64,000 nt of DNA from Muribaculum sp. (GCA_009775095.1 VSOZ01000014.1:1-64000); one strand, 5' to 3'. Positions 26,311 to 36,074 are shown, numbered from the stretch's first letter. Notes: generated from the sequence alone by a model not told the origin. Numbers and translations are program-made.

Positions 26311-27210
26311 ATGAAACGATATTCCAAAGAACTTATAATAGGACTTTCGGTGCTGATAGCTGCCTTGGTGCTCTTTTTCGGCATCGATTATCTTAAAGGG
26401 ATAAATGTATTTAAGGCATCCAATTACTATTATGTGTCATATACCGATGTAAACGGGCTTTCTGTATCCGCTCCTGTGACTCTCAACGGCTTCAAGGTTG
26501 GGCAGGTGCGCGACATCACGTACGAGTACGATAATCCCGGTCATGTCATGGTGGAGCTTGCTCTTGATCATAAACTAAAGGTACCTGCCGGAAGTGAGGC
26601 TGTGATAAGTAATGACATACTCGGCACATCGACCGTTGTTCTGAAATTCTCAACTGCCACCGATCATCATGACGTCGGCGACAAACTTATCGGTATTACC
26701 GAACCCTCGATGGTCGACGGACTGACAAAGACTCTCAAGCCGGCTGCCACATCTATACTGCCTAAAGTAGATTCTTTGCTTACATCAGTCAATGCGCTTG
26801 TAAGCGACTCTGCCCTTATAAGGTCGGTCAGGCGGCTTGATGCCATTACGGCAAGTCTTCAGGCGACTACTGTATATCTTAACCGCACACTCGCCACTAT
26901 GCCCAAAACAATGTCAACCGTCGACGGAGTTGCATCCAATCTTGACTCTATAACCCGCGATCTTGCCGTAGTATCGGAGGACCTTAAGCGGTTGCCTTTA
27001 AAAGAGACAATGGATAATGTCAACGCCATAACCTCAAATGTTAATGAGGTCACCGGTCAGTTGACAAGAACCGACAATACACTCGGGCTTCTGCTGAATG
27101 ACCGTGTACTTTACGACCGTATGGATAGTATTACACTCGGTATCGACTCTATATTGGGCGATTTTCAGAAAAATCCCAAGCGCTACGTACCGCCGATAAA
27201 AATATTTTGA
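26311..27210 (+). CDS. mlaD: MCE/MlaD-family lipid transport protein
   Basis: 299 residues. N-terminal membrane anchor (ELIIGLSVLIAALVLFFGIDYLKG), one MCE domain (about 40-120: YYVSYTDVNGLSVSAPVTLN and later ISNDILGTSTVVLKF), then a long helical, repeat-poor region (about 130-270). In MlaD-type systems this protein binds phospholipids between the inner-membrane ABC permease and the outer membrane. The MlaE/MlaF partners are not in the window. Co-transcribed with the amidase. Confidence 0.85.
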   Translation: MKRYSKELIIGLSVLIAALVLFFGIDYLKGINVFKASNYYYVSYTDVNGLSVSAPVTLNGFKVGQVRDITYEYDNPGHVMVELALDHKLKVPAGSEAVISNDILGTSTVVLKFSTATDHHDVGDKLIGITEPSMVDGLTKTLKPAATSILPKVDSLLTSVNALVSDSALIRSVRRLDAITASLQATTVYLNRTLATMPKTMSTVDGVASNLDSITRDLAVVSEDLKRLPLKETMDNVNAITSNVNEVTGQLTRTDNTLGLLLNDRVLYDRMDSITLGIDSILGDFQKNPKRYVPPIKIF

Positions 27211-27550
27211 CACCGGTTTGTTGTTATTTAGATTGGTTCTAAATAGTTGATAACTTTTGTCAGGATTTGTTCCACACCGTACTTATGGCGCATATCTGAC
27301 TTATACGATGGTTTCACAGAAAATACCGGTATGTTGATATAATATTGGCGGCGCTGTTAATGTGCTGAAACTCAAGTGGATGGCAAAATGCGGCATAACC
27401 TTTTCGTCGTAAAAGTTAGTGCATGCATAATCGGCTGAAAAACAGATGGGTTGTAGAATGATTATAAAATCCAAATATTTTTTGCATTGTTTTTCAGAAA
27501 AAAGATGGGGAAATTTGCATTTACAAAGCAATGCCTAATTTACAGACTTC
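27211..27550. other. AT-rich gap upstream of dnaA
   Basis: 340 bases without a supported gene. It holds an 8-base inverted repeat right after the mlaD stop (27225-27245, TATTTAGA / TCTAAATA), a GTTGATAACTT site (27246-27256) and T-rich tracts close to dnaA. No full -7 box and no cluster of DnaA boxes was found, so it is not proposed as the replication origin. Confidence 0.5.
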
Positions 27551-28933
27551 ATGAACGAACCTCAACAAGAGTTATGGGAGAGGTGTCTGAAAAAAATACA
27601 GGACAATCTCCCGGCCGCTCAATTTGACGCATGGTTTAAGCCTATTACATCTTTGAGTTTCGACGGTACGAAACTCCGGCTTAAAGTACCTACATTCTTC
27701 TTTGTCGAGCAGCTCGAAGAGCGCTATGCCCGATTGTTTTTCTTTGCGTTGCGCCATGTTTACGGCAAGGACGTAAAGCTTGAGTATGTATACAATCAGG
27801 TAGGTGCCGATCCGCAGTCGTCGGTAACCATCAACAGTGCCAAACCCAGCGTGGCGGTAAAGCCCCATGTTGGCAATCCTTTCGTAACCGATGTTGTTGA
27901 GGAGTTCGATTCACGTTTAAACCCTAAAAATACTTTTGAGAACTATTGCGCAAGTCCGTCTAACAAGATAGCCCGCTCGATAGGCATGGCCATTGCTTCC
28001 GATCCAAAGTGCAAGACGTTTAACCCAATGTTTGTTTTCGGTCCAACAGGAGTGGGAAAGACCCATCTCATACAGGCCATTGGCATAGGCATAAAGGAGC
28101 GTGACGAGTCTGCGCGTGTGCTTTATCTGTCGGCACGTCTTTTTGAAAACCAATATACGGCGGCTTCTACGGCCACTCCGAGCAGGGTCAATGAATTCAT
28201 AAATTTCTATCAGTCTATCGATGTGCTGATTATCGATGACATTCAGGACCTTATGCATAAGCCGAAGACCCAAAATGCGTTCTTCCACATATTCAACCAC
28301 CTGCATCATAATCAGCGACAGATAATAATGTCAAGCGATTGTGCTCCGGCCGATATGAAGGATATGCATGAACGCCTGCTGTCAAGGTTTAAATCGGGTA
28401 TGACCGTTGAACTTGAAAAACCCGATATCGACTTGCGGCGTGAGGTGCTTTCACGAAAGGCTGCGCAGGACGGTCTTGACATTCCCGACGATGTGCTTGA
28501 ATATATAGCAGCTAATGTCACTGACAGCATTCGTGAGCTTGAGGGAATAATGGTGTCGCTTCTGGCCCATGCTACAATACTGAACTGCAAGGTTACCATC
28601 GACTTGGCACGTACGGTACTCGGCAATGCCGTGAAGGTCCATAAGAAACCTGTAAACTTTGAGATGATAACGCAGTGCGTCAGCGATTATTATCACGTAG
28701 ATCCTGATGCCATATTTGCAAAGTGCCGTAAACGCGAGATTTCCGATGCCCGTCAGATGGTGATGTTTCTTGCTCGGCGCGATGCAAAGATGCCGGTGAC
28801 CGCTATCGGTACCCGTCTGTCGCGTAGCCATGCCACAGTGCTTCATGCATGTCGCAATATCGAAGAACGTCTGTCGATGGAGACAGCCCTGCGCGATGAT
28901 CTCTCCAAGCTCGAAGCCATGATAAAAGGCTGA
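27551..28933 (+). CDS. dnaA: Chromosomal replication initiator protein DnaA
   Basis: 460 residues. Domain I (about 5-85: LWERCLKKIQDNLPAAQFDAW) is followed by a linker and the AAA+ domain, with Walker A GPTGVGKTHL, Walker B VLIIDDIQDL and the sensor region IIMSSDCAPADM. Domain IV has the DnaA-box recognition helix in RLSRSHATVLHACRNIE. It melts the origin and starts replication. A terminator follows the stop at 28964. Confidence 0.97.
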   Translation: MNEPQQELWERCLKKIQDNLPAAQFDAWFKPITSLSFDGTKLRLKVPTFFFVEQLEERYARLFFFALRHVYGKDVKLEYVYNQVGADPQSSVTINSAKPSVAVKPHVGNPFVTDVVEEFDSRLNPKNTFENYCASPSNKIARSIGMAIASDPKCKTFNPMFVFGPTGVGKTHLIQAIGIGIKERDESARVLYLSARLFENQYTAASTATPSRVNEFINFYQSIDVLIIDDIQDLMHKPKTQNAFFHIFNHLHHNQRQIIMSSDCAPADMKDMHERLLSRFKSGMTVELEKPDIDLRREVLSRKAAQDGLDIPDDVLEYIAANVTDSIRELEGIMVSLLAHATILNCKVTIDLARTVLGNAVKVHKKPVNFEMITQCVSDYYHVDPDAIFAKCRKREISDARQMVMFLARRDAKMPVTAIGTRLSRSHATVLHACRNIEERLSMETALRDDLSKLEAMIKG

Positions 28934-28963
28934 CATAACCCTGTCAGCCGGTAAGATACAGCA

Positions 28964-28995
28964 AGCGGATGCCGACGGCATCCGCTTTTTATTTT
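28964..28995 (+). terminator. Intrinsic terminator of dnaA
   Basis: AGCGGATGCC / GGCATCCGCT, 10-base perfect stem with a 3-base loop, followed by TTTTATTTT. Confidence 0.9.
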
Positions 28996-29051
28996 CGTGC
29001 ATTTAGTGTTGTTTAACATTGGTGTGCCTGATTGCTGCCCATGTGCGGTGC

Positions 29052-29059
29052 TACATTTG
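29052..29059 (+). promoter_or_regulatory. -7 promoter box (TACATTTG) of the 82-residue gene
   Basis: Exact TAnnTTTG match 25 bases before the ATG at 29085. Together with the dnaA terminator upstream it makes the small gene a separate unit. Confidence 0.5.
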
Positions 29060-29084
29060 CCATGTAAATTTTAGGCAAACAGAG

Positions 29085-29333
29085 ATGGGAACAATTAATA
29101 GAACCGACGTTATTTATGCCACGCTCATGCAGCGCGGACGTCAGATAGCTACATTTACGTTTAGCGGACTTGCTTCATTCAGCGATATCATCAGCCATGT
29201 GCGCCGTGCTACATCGGGCTGTATCGGCCTTGTGACTCTACATATGCGCAACCGCAGCCAAGGATGGAGCCAGAACCGCTCGTTTATAATGTCGCCGACC
29301 CCCTCGGCTCCCGTGCAGCTTTCGCTATTCTGA
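29085..29333 (+). CDS. 82-residue small protein of unknown function
   Basis: Starts at ATG 29085 (MGTINRTDVIYATLMQRG); the frame is open further upstream, but that part would precede the -7 box. It is basic, with a compact RQIATFTFSGLASFSD core and the ending APVQLSLF. No membrane segment and no recognised domain. It has its own terminator-insulated position and -7 box, which supports a real gene. I do not recognise a function. Confidence 0.6.
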   Translation: MGTINRTDVIYATLMQRGRQIATFTFSGLASFSDIISHVRRATSGCIGLVTLHMRNRSQGWSQNRSFIMSPTPSAPVQLSLF

Positions 29334-29398
29334 CAAACATCTTTTTAAGAATAAGAGTATTACTTTGACGCGATGTGCTTATTATTGAAAAGTTTTAT

Positions 29399-29406
29399 TA
29401 AATTTG
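29399..29406 (+). promoter_or_regulatory. -7 promoter box (TAAATTTG) of the M16 peptidase gene
   Basis: Exact match, 48 bases before the ATG at 29455. The upstream in-frame start at 29404 lies inside the box. Confidence 0.5.
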
Positions 29407-29454
29407 TGGCCGTATAGTCAAAAACTATACCTAAGAATCATAGTCATATTAACA

Positions 29455-32277
29455 ATGAGAAAGTATTTTAATCGAATGCTGTTGCTATTCGCTTTGATGG
29501 CAGCGGCGTCTGCGTCTGTTAAGGCGCAGCAGATGCCCCCGATTCCGGTTGATCCCAATGTGAGGATAGGGCGTCTTGACAACGGCCTGACGTACTACAT
29601 CCGTCACAACGAGTATCCTAAGGATCAGGCTGATTATTACATTGCACAGAAAGTAGGGTCAATTCTTGAAGAGGACAATCAGCGCGGACTTGCTCACTTC
29701 CTTGAGCATATGTGTTTTAACGGTACCAAGAACTTCCCCGGCAATGAGATCGTCTCTTGGCTTGAGACCGTAGGCGTGAAGTTCGGACGCAACCTGAACG
29801 CTTACACATCTGTGGATGAGACTGTATATAATATATGTCAGGTGCCTACCGCACGCGAATCGGTTCAGGACTCCTGTCTGCTCATTCTTCATGACTGGGC
29901 CGACGGACTGTTGCTTGACGGTGAGGAGATCGACAAGGAGCGTGCTGTCATTCATGAAGAGTGGCGTAGTAGAAATGTCGGCCAGCAGCGTATACTTGAA
30001 ACTCTTCTGCCGGTTATGTATCCCGGTAGCAAGTATGCCCATCGTATGCCTATCGGTACAATGGAGGTAGTAGACAATTTCCCTCATCAGGCGTTGCGTG
30101 ACTACTACGAGACATGGTATCGTCCCGACCAGCAGGGTATAATCGTGGTCGGTGACATCGATGTAGATCGTATCGAGGCTAAGATAAAGGAGATATTCTC
30201 CGACATCAAGATGCCCGAAAATCCCAAGGAGCGCCATTATTTCCCTGTCGCTGACAATAAAGAGCCGATATTCGCTGTCGGCAAGGATAAAGAGCAGGAT
30301 CGTGCCATTGTGCAGATAATGTTCAGAAGCGACGTGCGTCCCGACTCTTTGAAAGGCAATCTTGATTATCTTGTCGAGCTTTATGCTATGGACATGATTA
30401 AGAGTATGCTTCGTTCACGCCTTAACGACATTATGTCGAAGCCTGACGCTCCGTTTGCCATTGCTTCCGTATCTGACGGTGACCTGCTTGCCAAGACTAA
30501 GGATGCGTTCATTCTTTTAGGTATACCTAAGGGCAATGATATAATGCCTACATTTGAGGCTATCTACCGTGAGGGTCTGCGTGCAAAGCGCGGAGGCTTC
30601 ACCGCATCGGAGTACGGCCGTGCACGCAGCGAATACTTGTCGCAGCTTGAGAATCAGTATAAGAACCGCAATTCGGCTACATCCACTTCATTGGTTCAGG
30701 GCTATGTGCGTAATTTTATCGACAACGAACCTATACCCGGTATAGAAAACGAGTATCAGATAATGAGCATGTTGGCCAATCAGGTGCCGGTTGAGGCTCT
30801 TAATATGGCGATGACACAGCTTATGCCTGACAGTAATGTAGTGGTACTTGCCATGTTGCCTGATAACGGTGAGTTTATCATTCCTACCGAGGCACAACTT
30901 GCTGACGCTATGAAGAAAGTGGCCGCCGAGAATATCGAGGCTTATGTCGACGAGGTAAAGAGCGAGCCGCTCATTGCTGAGCTTCCCAAACCCGGAAAGA
31001 TTGTCAGCACATCGGATGACAAGGAATTCGGTGCTGTCGTATGGACTCTTTCCAACGGGGCCAAGGTTGTGGTAAAACATACCGACTTCAAGGATGACGA
31101 AGTGATATTCGGAGCTGTAGCAAAGGGCGGTACGTCCGGTTACGGCAGCGAGTATGACCTTGACCTCCGCTACTTGCCGGTGGCTTTGACTTCGACCGGT
31201 CTCGGTACATACACTTCGGCCGACCTTCAGAAGTACATGGCCGGAAAGCAGGCTTCCGTAAGTGTTGACCTGTCGGATTATGACCGTTCACTCTCCGGTA
31301 GCGCCGTGCCTAAGGACATGCCTACTTTGATGGAACTTATATACATGACATTCACCGGATTCAATCTTGATCCGGCTGAATTTGAGGCTACTCAGAATCT
31401 TTATACCGGATATTTCCAAAATCAGGAAGCCAATCCGCAGTTCCAGTTCTCGAAGCGTCTTCAGGAGTCTATCCAGAATTCACCCCGTCATTATGCTTTG
31501 GATGTGAACACCATCAAGAATGCCAACCGTGACAATATACTTAAGATTGTCAAGGAGCAGCTCGATAATGTAGGTGAGTATACGTTCTACTTTGTTGGCA
31601 ATGTCGACATTGAGGCTCTGAAGCCGTTGGTTGAGCAGTATATAGCCTCAATCCCCGGAAAGGCTGTTGCCGATAAGGCTATACAGACTGTAGGCCTCGG
31701 CCTGAAGACCGGCTCTGCTACCGATCAGGTGACTCAGAAGATGGATACTCCGCAGACTTTTGCCGCCGTACTTGCTCTTGCCAAGATGCCTTACTCGTCA
31801 AAGAACCAGAAGCTGACGTCAATAGCCGCTCAGATACTGTCGGCACGTCTCGTGAAGATTGTTCGTGAAGACGAAGGAGCGGTTTATTCGATCAGTGCAA
31901 GCGGAGGTTTGTCGCGAATTGGCGATACCGGTTACAATGCCGTTATCGAGTCGGTATTCCCGATGAAGCCTGAGATGAAAGACAAGGTTCTTGAGATTAT
32001 TGCCGGACAGTTTGACGACATGACATCCAACATCACTGCCGAGGAGCTTAATAAGGTCAAGGAGTATATGGTGAAGGACGCAACCGCCAATCTTAAGAAG
32101 AACACCGCGTGGGAGAACGCTATGGAGGGTTACGCCATCCTGTCTGTCAACACATTTACAAATGCTGTTGATGAAATCAACGCTATCTCCGCCGAGGATG
32201 TGAAAGCCTACATGAAGGAGTTTATGAAGCAGAACAACTACCGTGTATTTATAATGGATCCGGAGACTGCCGAATAA
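29455..32277 (+). CDS. Large M16 (pitrilysin/insulinase) zinc protease
   Basis: 940 residues from the ATG at 29455 (MRKYFNRMLLLFALMA), with a signal peptide ending near KAQQ. The inverted zinc motif HFLEH is in the block GLAHFLEHMCFNGT, with the distal Glu in DKERAVIHEEW. Four M16 repeats are implied by the length, as in PqqL-like periplasmic peptidases; the second half (from about 530) has no HxxEH. It probably degrades peptides in the periplasm. A bidirectional terminator follows. Confidence 0.9.
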   Translation: MRKYFNRMLLLFALMAAASASVKAQQMPPIPVDPNVRIGRLDNGLTYYIRHNEYPKDQADYYIAQKVGSILEEDNQRGLAHFLEHMCFNGTKNFPGNEIVSWLETVGVKFGRNLNAYTSVDETVYNICQVPTARESVQDSCLLILHDWADGLLLDGEEIDKERAVIHEEWRSRNVGQQRILETLLPVMYPGSKYAHRMPIGTMEVVDNFPHQALRDYYETWYRPDQQGIIVVGDIDVDRIEAKIKEIFSDIKMPENPKERHYFPVADNKEPIFAVGKDKEQDRAIVQIMFRSDVRPDSLKGNLDYLVELYAMDMIKSMLRSRLNDIMSKPDAPFAIASVSDGDLLAKTKDAFILLGIPKGNDIMPTFEAIYREGLRAKRGGFTASEYGRARSEYLSQLENQYKNRNSATSTSLVQGYVRNFIDNEPIPGIENEYQIMSMLANQVPVEALNMAMTQLMPDSNVVVLAMLPDNGEFIIPTEAQLADAMKKVAAENIEAYVDEVKSEPLIAELPKPGKIVSTSDDKEFGAVVWTLSNGAKVVVKHTDFKDDEVIFGAVAKGGTSGYGSEYDLDLRYLPVALTSTGLGTYTSADLQKYMAGKQASVSVDLSDYDRSLSGSAVPKDMPTLMELIYMTFTGFNLDPAEFEATQNLYTGYFQNQEANPQFQFSKRLQESIQNSPRHYALDVNTIKNANRDNILKIVKEQLDNVGEYTFYFVGNVDIEALKPLVEQYIASIPGKAVADKAIQTVGLGLKTGSATDQVTQKMDTPQTFAAVLALAKMPYSSKNQKLTSIAAQILSARLVKIVREDEGAVYSISASGGLSRIGDTGYNAVIESVFPMKPEMKDKVLEIIAGQFDDMTSNITAEELNKVKEYMVKDATANLKKNTAWENAMEGYAILSVNTFTNAVDEINAISAEDVKAYMKEFMKQNNYRVFIMDPETAE

Positions 32278-32294
32278 CTTGTAAACGATTATAT

Positions 32295-32332
32295 AAAAAG
32301 AGCGGTCCGTTGAATTGCAGACCGCTCTTTTT
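32295..32332. terminator. Bidirectional terminator between convergent genes
   Basis: AAAAAGAGCGGTC and GACCGCTCTTTTT, perfect 13-base arms with a 12-base loop. It ends the M16 transcript on + and the nitroreductase transcript on -. Confidence 0.92.
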
Positions 32333-32347
32333 GATTCGCATTGGATG

Positions 32348-33094
32348 CTATTTGAAAAATGTCTTGTCGAGATATTCGTTTAGACTTTTAGAAAACAGCG
32401 TGTTTGTTGCTCGTGGATATCTTACCTCGGCATATACCTGAGCCAATGTTTCCTTGGCGTTTTCGGCAATGAAGCGAGCGCTCTCTTCAAGCGATTCCTT
32501 TTCGGCATATAAGTTTCGGATTTCGGTGTCTGAATAGTCATGATAGCGCTCGTTGTGTATTATGCCGTTGACGGGCAGGCGGTCGGAGACGGGGGATTCT
32601 CCGTCGGGGTAGCCCACCGTGAGGGTGGTGAGCGGCACTACTCCGTCAGGTAGATGCAGCGCTTCGGCTATGTGCGGAGCGTTGTAGGCGGTCGTCCCGA
32701 GATAGCAACAACCGAGTCCGTGCATCTCGGCTAATGTGTTGAATTGCTGTGCGAACAGCGATGTGTCGATGGCCGCTGCCATAAGCATCTGCATGTTGTT
32801 GAAGCCGGCATCGGCGCGGTTTATCTCACACCAGCGACTGAAGCGGTTTATGTCGATGCAGAATGTAAGTAAAACACTGCAGCCCGTCACTGACGGCTGG
32901 TTGAAGTGTAGCGGGGCCAACGCACGTTTGCCTTCGTCGGAGCGGGTGACAATAACGGAGTACAGCTGCATGTTTCCGGTATTGGGGGCGTGAGCCGCCT
33001 CTTCGATAAGCCGGGTCAGCAGTTTGTCGTCGACTTCCTGCGACGTGTATCGGCGTACTGTGCGCCTTGTTGAAAAATATCGGTCTATATCCAT
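32348..33094 (-). CDS. Nitroreductase-family FMN oxidoreductase
   Basis: 248 residues. The N-terminal FMN-binding block is FSTRRTVRRY, followed by HAPNTGNMQLY; the middle has GLGCCYLGT, and the LTTLTVGYPDG segment is typical of nitroreductases. The layout resembles NfsA-type NADPH-dependent enzymes with a C-terminal extension. The natural substrate is unknown. No exact -7 box was found upstream; a 10-base palindrome ACAATATTGT at 33129-33138 could be an operator. Confidence 0.82.
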   Translation of the reverse strand: MDIDRYFSTRRTVRRYTSQEVDDKLLTRLIEEAAHAPNTGNMQLYSVIVTRSDEGKRALAPLHFNQPSVTGCSVLLTFCIDINRFSRWCEINRADAGFNNMQMLMAAAIDTSLFAQQFNTLAEMHGLGCCYLGTTAYNAPHIAEALHLPDGVVPLTTLTVGYPDGESPVSDRLPVNGIIHNERYHDYSDTEIRNLYAEKESLEESARFIAENAKETLAQVYAEVRYPRATNTLFSKSLNEYLDKTFFK

Positions 33095-33396
33095 GGTGTA
33101 TATGTTGTTTATCGATTACGAAAGTACTACAATATTGTGTAAATTCCAAAATGAGGTTGTAAAACATTATTGTAGGTCTTGCATTGATGTCGGTATGCGA
33201 TAACATTGCGCGGATTGAATTTATGCGAAGTTTTCCGGTTTGAATTGATAAGCCGTTGATACATAGGTGGTGTCTATTGTGCTCTTAGTGGTAAAGTTTT
33301 CCAAAACAAAAATTGTTGATAACTTAAAACCTAATGATGTTGTGTATTTGGACAAGTGTATGTAGATTTGCATAAGTAATTAAATCATTGTTTTTC
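33095..33396. other. Divergent gap between nitroreductase and nrdJ
   Basis: About 300 bases with no gene. It holds the palindrome ACAATATTGT at 33129-33138, a DnaA-box-like TTATCAACA on the minus strand (33314-33322) and the nrdJ promoter at 33340-33370. Confidence 0.5.
33340..33370 (+). promoter_or_regulatory. Promoter of nrdJ
   Basis: TTG at 33340-33342, 20 bases, TAGATTTG at 33363-33370. The first start codon downstream is about 18-27 bases away. No cobalamin riboswitch is present in this leader. Confidence 0.65.
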
Positions 33397-35934
33397 GTGG
33401 AAACTAAAACTTACACTTACGACGAGGCACAAGAGGCTTCGTTGCAGTATTTTGACGGTGACGAGTTGGCTGCGAGGGTATGGGTGACCAAGTACGCTCT
33501 TAAAGATTCATTCGGAAATCTTTACGAAAAGACTCCCGATGACATGCATCACCGCATTGCCCGTGAAATAGCACGTATTGAAAACCGTTATCCCTCGCCT
33601 ATGAGTGAGGAGGAAGTATTTGAGCTCATGCGCGGGTTCAAGTACATTGTGCCGCAAGGCAGCCCTATGACAGGTATCGGAAATGATTATCAGGTAGGTT
33701 CGTTAAGCAATTGTTTTGTCATCGGACTTGACGGTAATCCCGATTCTTACGGCGGCATAATGAAAATCGACGAAGAACAGGTGCAGCTCATGAAGCGTCG
33801 TGGCGGAGTGGGGCATGACCTTAGCCACATCAGGCCCAAGGGCACACCGGTAAAAAACTCGGCATTGACCTCGACCGGTCTTGTGCCTTTTATGGAACGT
33901 TACTCCAACTCTACACGTGAGGTGGCGCAGGACGGACGCCGCGGAGCACTCATGATGACTGTCAGCATAAAGCATCCCGACAGCGAGTCGTTTATCGACG
34001 CAAAGATGACCGAAGGTAAAGTGACCGGAGCCAATGTGTCGGTACGCATCGACGACGAGTTTATGAAAGCGGCCACCGAAGGACGTCCGTATATGCAGAC
34101 CTATCCGGTGACCGGCGACGGCGAACCGCTTGTGAAAAAGGAGATAGACGCCTCCGCTCTGTGGGGCAAGATTGTGCATAACGCATGGAAGTCGGCCGAG
34201 CCCGGCGTGTTGTTCTGGGACACTGTGACACGCGAGTCCGTTCCCGACTGTTATGCCGACCTCGGATTCCGCACCATTTCCACCAATCCGTGCGGCGAGA
34301 TACCTTTGTGTCCTTACGACAGCTGCCGGTTGCTGGCTATCAATCTGTACAGTTACGTGGTCAATCCGTTCACTCCCGAAGCATATTTTGATTTTGAACT
34401 TTTCCGCGAGCATGTGATGAAAGCTCAACGTATGATGGATGACATAATCGATCTGGAGATGGAGAAGATCGACACCATTATCGCTAAAGTGGATGAAGAT
34501 CCCGAACTGTCGGAGGTAAAACTTACCGAACGTCATTTGTGGGAAAAGATAAAGGCAAAGACCCTCAAAGGACGCCGTACAGGGGTCGGTACTACCGCCG
34601 AGGGCGACATGCTTGCCGCGCTCGGACTGCGTTACGGTACTTCCGAAGCTACCGACTTTTCCGAAAAAGTACATAAGACTCTTGCGCTGGCCGCTTACCG
34701 CTCGTCGGTGGAGATGGCGCGTGAGCGTGGAGCCTTTGAAATATTTGATGCCGCCCGCGAGATCGCCAATCCCTATATAAACCGACTTAAGGAGGCCGAT
34801 CCGCAATTGTATGATGACATGGTTAAATACGGACGTCGCAACATAGCGTGTCTTACTATTGCTCCTACCGGTACTACGAGCCTGATGACCCGTACTACCT
34901 CTGGCATAGAACCGGTGTTTCTGCCGGTCTACAAGCGCCGTCGCAAGGTTAACCCCAATGACCCTGAGGTGAGGGTGGATTATGTCGATGACACCGGCGA
35001 TGCCTTTGAGGAGTATATTGTATATCACCCCAAGTTTGTGACTTGGATGGATATATGCGGCATAGAGAAAAAGGAGCGATATACGCAAGATGAGCTCGAT
35101 GAACTTGTAGCCCGGTCGCCTTACTTCAAGGCTACGTCCAATGATGTTGACTGGCTGGAGAAGGTCAAGATGCAGGGCCGTGTGCAGAAATGGGTGGACC
35201 ACTCGATTTCGGTAACTATCAATCTGCCGTCAGATGTCTCGGAGGAACTTGTCAACCGACTGTATGTGGAGGCATGGAAGTCAGGCTGTAAAGGTTGTAC
35301 CGTATACCGCGACGGGTCACGTTCGGGTGTGCTTGTTTCGCTGGAGAAAAAGGCGCCGGCCGACAAGGTCAAGATTTCCGAAGCTCATGTGCTCAAACGT
35401 CCTATAGAGCTTGAGGCCGATGTGGTGCGTTTCCAGAACAACAAGGAGAAGTGGATTGCTTTTGTCGGTCTTGTCGATGGACAGCCTTATGAGATATTTA
35501 CCGGACTTGCCGATGATGAGGATGGTATATTCTGCCCGAAGAGCGTAACTCACGGAAAGATCATCAAGGCTATTGACGAGCAGGGCAATAAGCGCTATGA
35601 CTTCCAGTTTATAAACAAACGCGGCTACAAGACTACCATTGAGGGGCTGTCTGACAAGTTCAATCCCGAATATTGGAATTATGCCAAACTTATCTCCGGA
35701 GTGCTGCGCTACGGTATGCCTATCGATCAGGTGCTGAAACTTGTAAGCGGACTTGAACTTGACAGCCAGTCAATCAATACATGGAAAATGGGTGTCGAAC
35801 GTGCGCTGAAGAAGTATCTGCCCAACGGCACAAAGGCCAACGGACAGAAGTGCCCCAATTGTGGCAACGAGACTCTTATCTATCAGGAGGGATGTCTGAT
35901 ATGTACCTCCTGCGGTACCTCAAAGTGTGGATAA
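33397..35934 (+). CDS. nrdJ: Adenosylcobalamin-dependent (class II) ribonucleotide reductase
   Basis: 845 residues from the GTG at 33397 (reading ETKTYTYDEAQEA); a TTG at 33388 is the alternative. It reduces ribonucleotides to deoxyribonucleotides using B12 as the radical source. Signs: SLSNCFVIGLDG near 105, the NPCGEIPL loop near 300 with the radical-site cysteine, TIAPTGTTSLMTRTTSG near 490, SITINLP-like SVTINLPSDVS and GCKGCTVYRDGSR near 640, and a C-terminal cysteine cluster (CPNCG...CLICTSCGTSKCG). No ATP-cone is seen. A terminator follows at 35952. Confidence 0.93.
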   Translation: METKTYTYDEAQEASLQYFDGDELAARVWVTKYALKDSFGNLYEKTPDDMHHRIAREIARIENRYPSPMSEEEVFELMRGFKYIVPQGSPMTGIGNDYQVGSLSNCFVIGLDGNPDSYGGIMKIDEEQVQLMKRRGGVGHDLSHIRPKGTPVKNSALTSTGLVPFMERYSNSTREVAQDGRRGALMMTVSIKHPDSESFIDAKMTEGKVTGANVSVRIDDEFMKAATEGRPYMQTYPVTGDGEPLVKKEIDASALWGKIVHNAWKSAEPGVLFWDTVTRESVPDCYADLGFRTISTNPCGEIPLCPYDSCRLLAINLYSYVVNPFTPEAYFDFELFREHVMKAQRMMDDIIDLEMEKIDTIIAKVDEDPELSEVKLTERHLWEKIKAKTLKGRRTGVGTTAEGDMLAALGLRYGTSEATDFSEKVHKTLALAAYRSSVEMARERGAFEIFDAAREIANPYINRLKEADPQLYDDMVKYGRRNIACLTIAPTGTTSLMTRTTSGIEPVFLPVYKRRRKVNPNDPEVRVDYVDDTGDAFEEYIVYHPKFVTWMDICGIEKKERYTQDELDELVARSPYFKATSNDVDWLEKVKMQGRVQKWVDHSISVTINLPSDVSEELVNRLYVEAWKSGCKGCTVYRDGSRSGVLVSLEKKAPADKVKISEAHVLKRPIELEADVVRFQNNKEKWIAFVGLVDGQPYEIFTGLADDEDGIFCPKSVTHGKIIKAIDEQGNKRYDFQFINKRGYKTTIEGLSDKFNPEYWNYAKLISGVLRYGMPIDQVLKLVSGLELDSQSINTWKMGVERALKKYLPNGTKANGQKCPNCGNETLIYQEGCLICTSCGTSKCG

Positions 35935-35951
35935 ATAGACGATAAATACTT

Positions 35952-35999
35952 AAAAACGGCCGTTTCGATAAAAAAAATGCGAAAACGGCCGTTTTTTTT
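35952..35999 (+). terminator. Intrinsic terminator of nrdJ
   Basis: Long stem (AAAACGGCCGTTT-CG against CG-AAAACGGCCGTTTT) with an A-rich loop, followed by eight T. The A-run before the stem would also let it work on the other strand. Confidence 0.9.
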
Positions 36000-36074
36000 G
36001 TAAAAATAAGTAACTTTACGGCACTGTGATACATTATTATATATAGCGATTTTAAAAATTAATACCAAATAAAC

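Noticed and set aside
27301..27531. 76-codon minus-strand ORF upstream of dnaA
   Set aside because: No promoter match, odd composition and no recognisable domain; most likely chance in AT-rich DNA.
27211..27550. Replication origin next to dnaA
   Set aside because: No cluster of DnaA boxes was found; only one weak DnaA-like site and AT-rich stretches.
33703..35202. 499-codon ORF antisense to nrdJ
   Set aside because: Shadow frame of a highly conserved gene, with no domain and no promoter.
35926..35934. Exact DnaA box TGTGGATAA as an origin element
   Set aside because: It is a single copy within the last codons of nrdJ and just past the stop, so probably chance; kept only as a side note in a finding.
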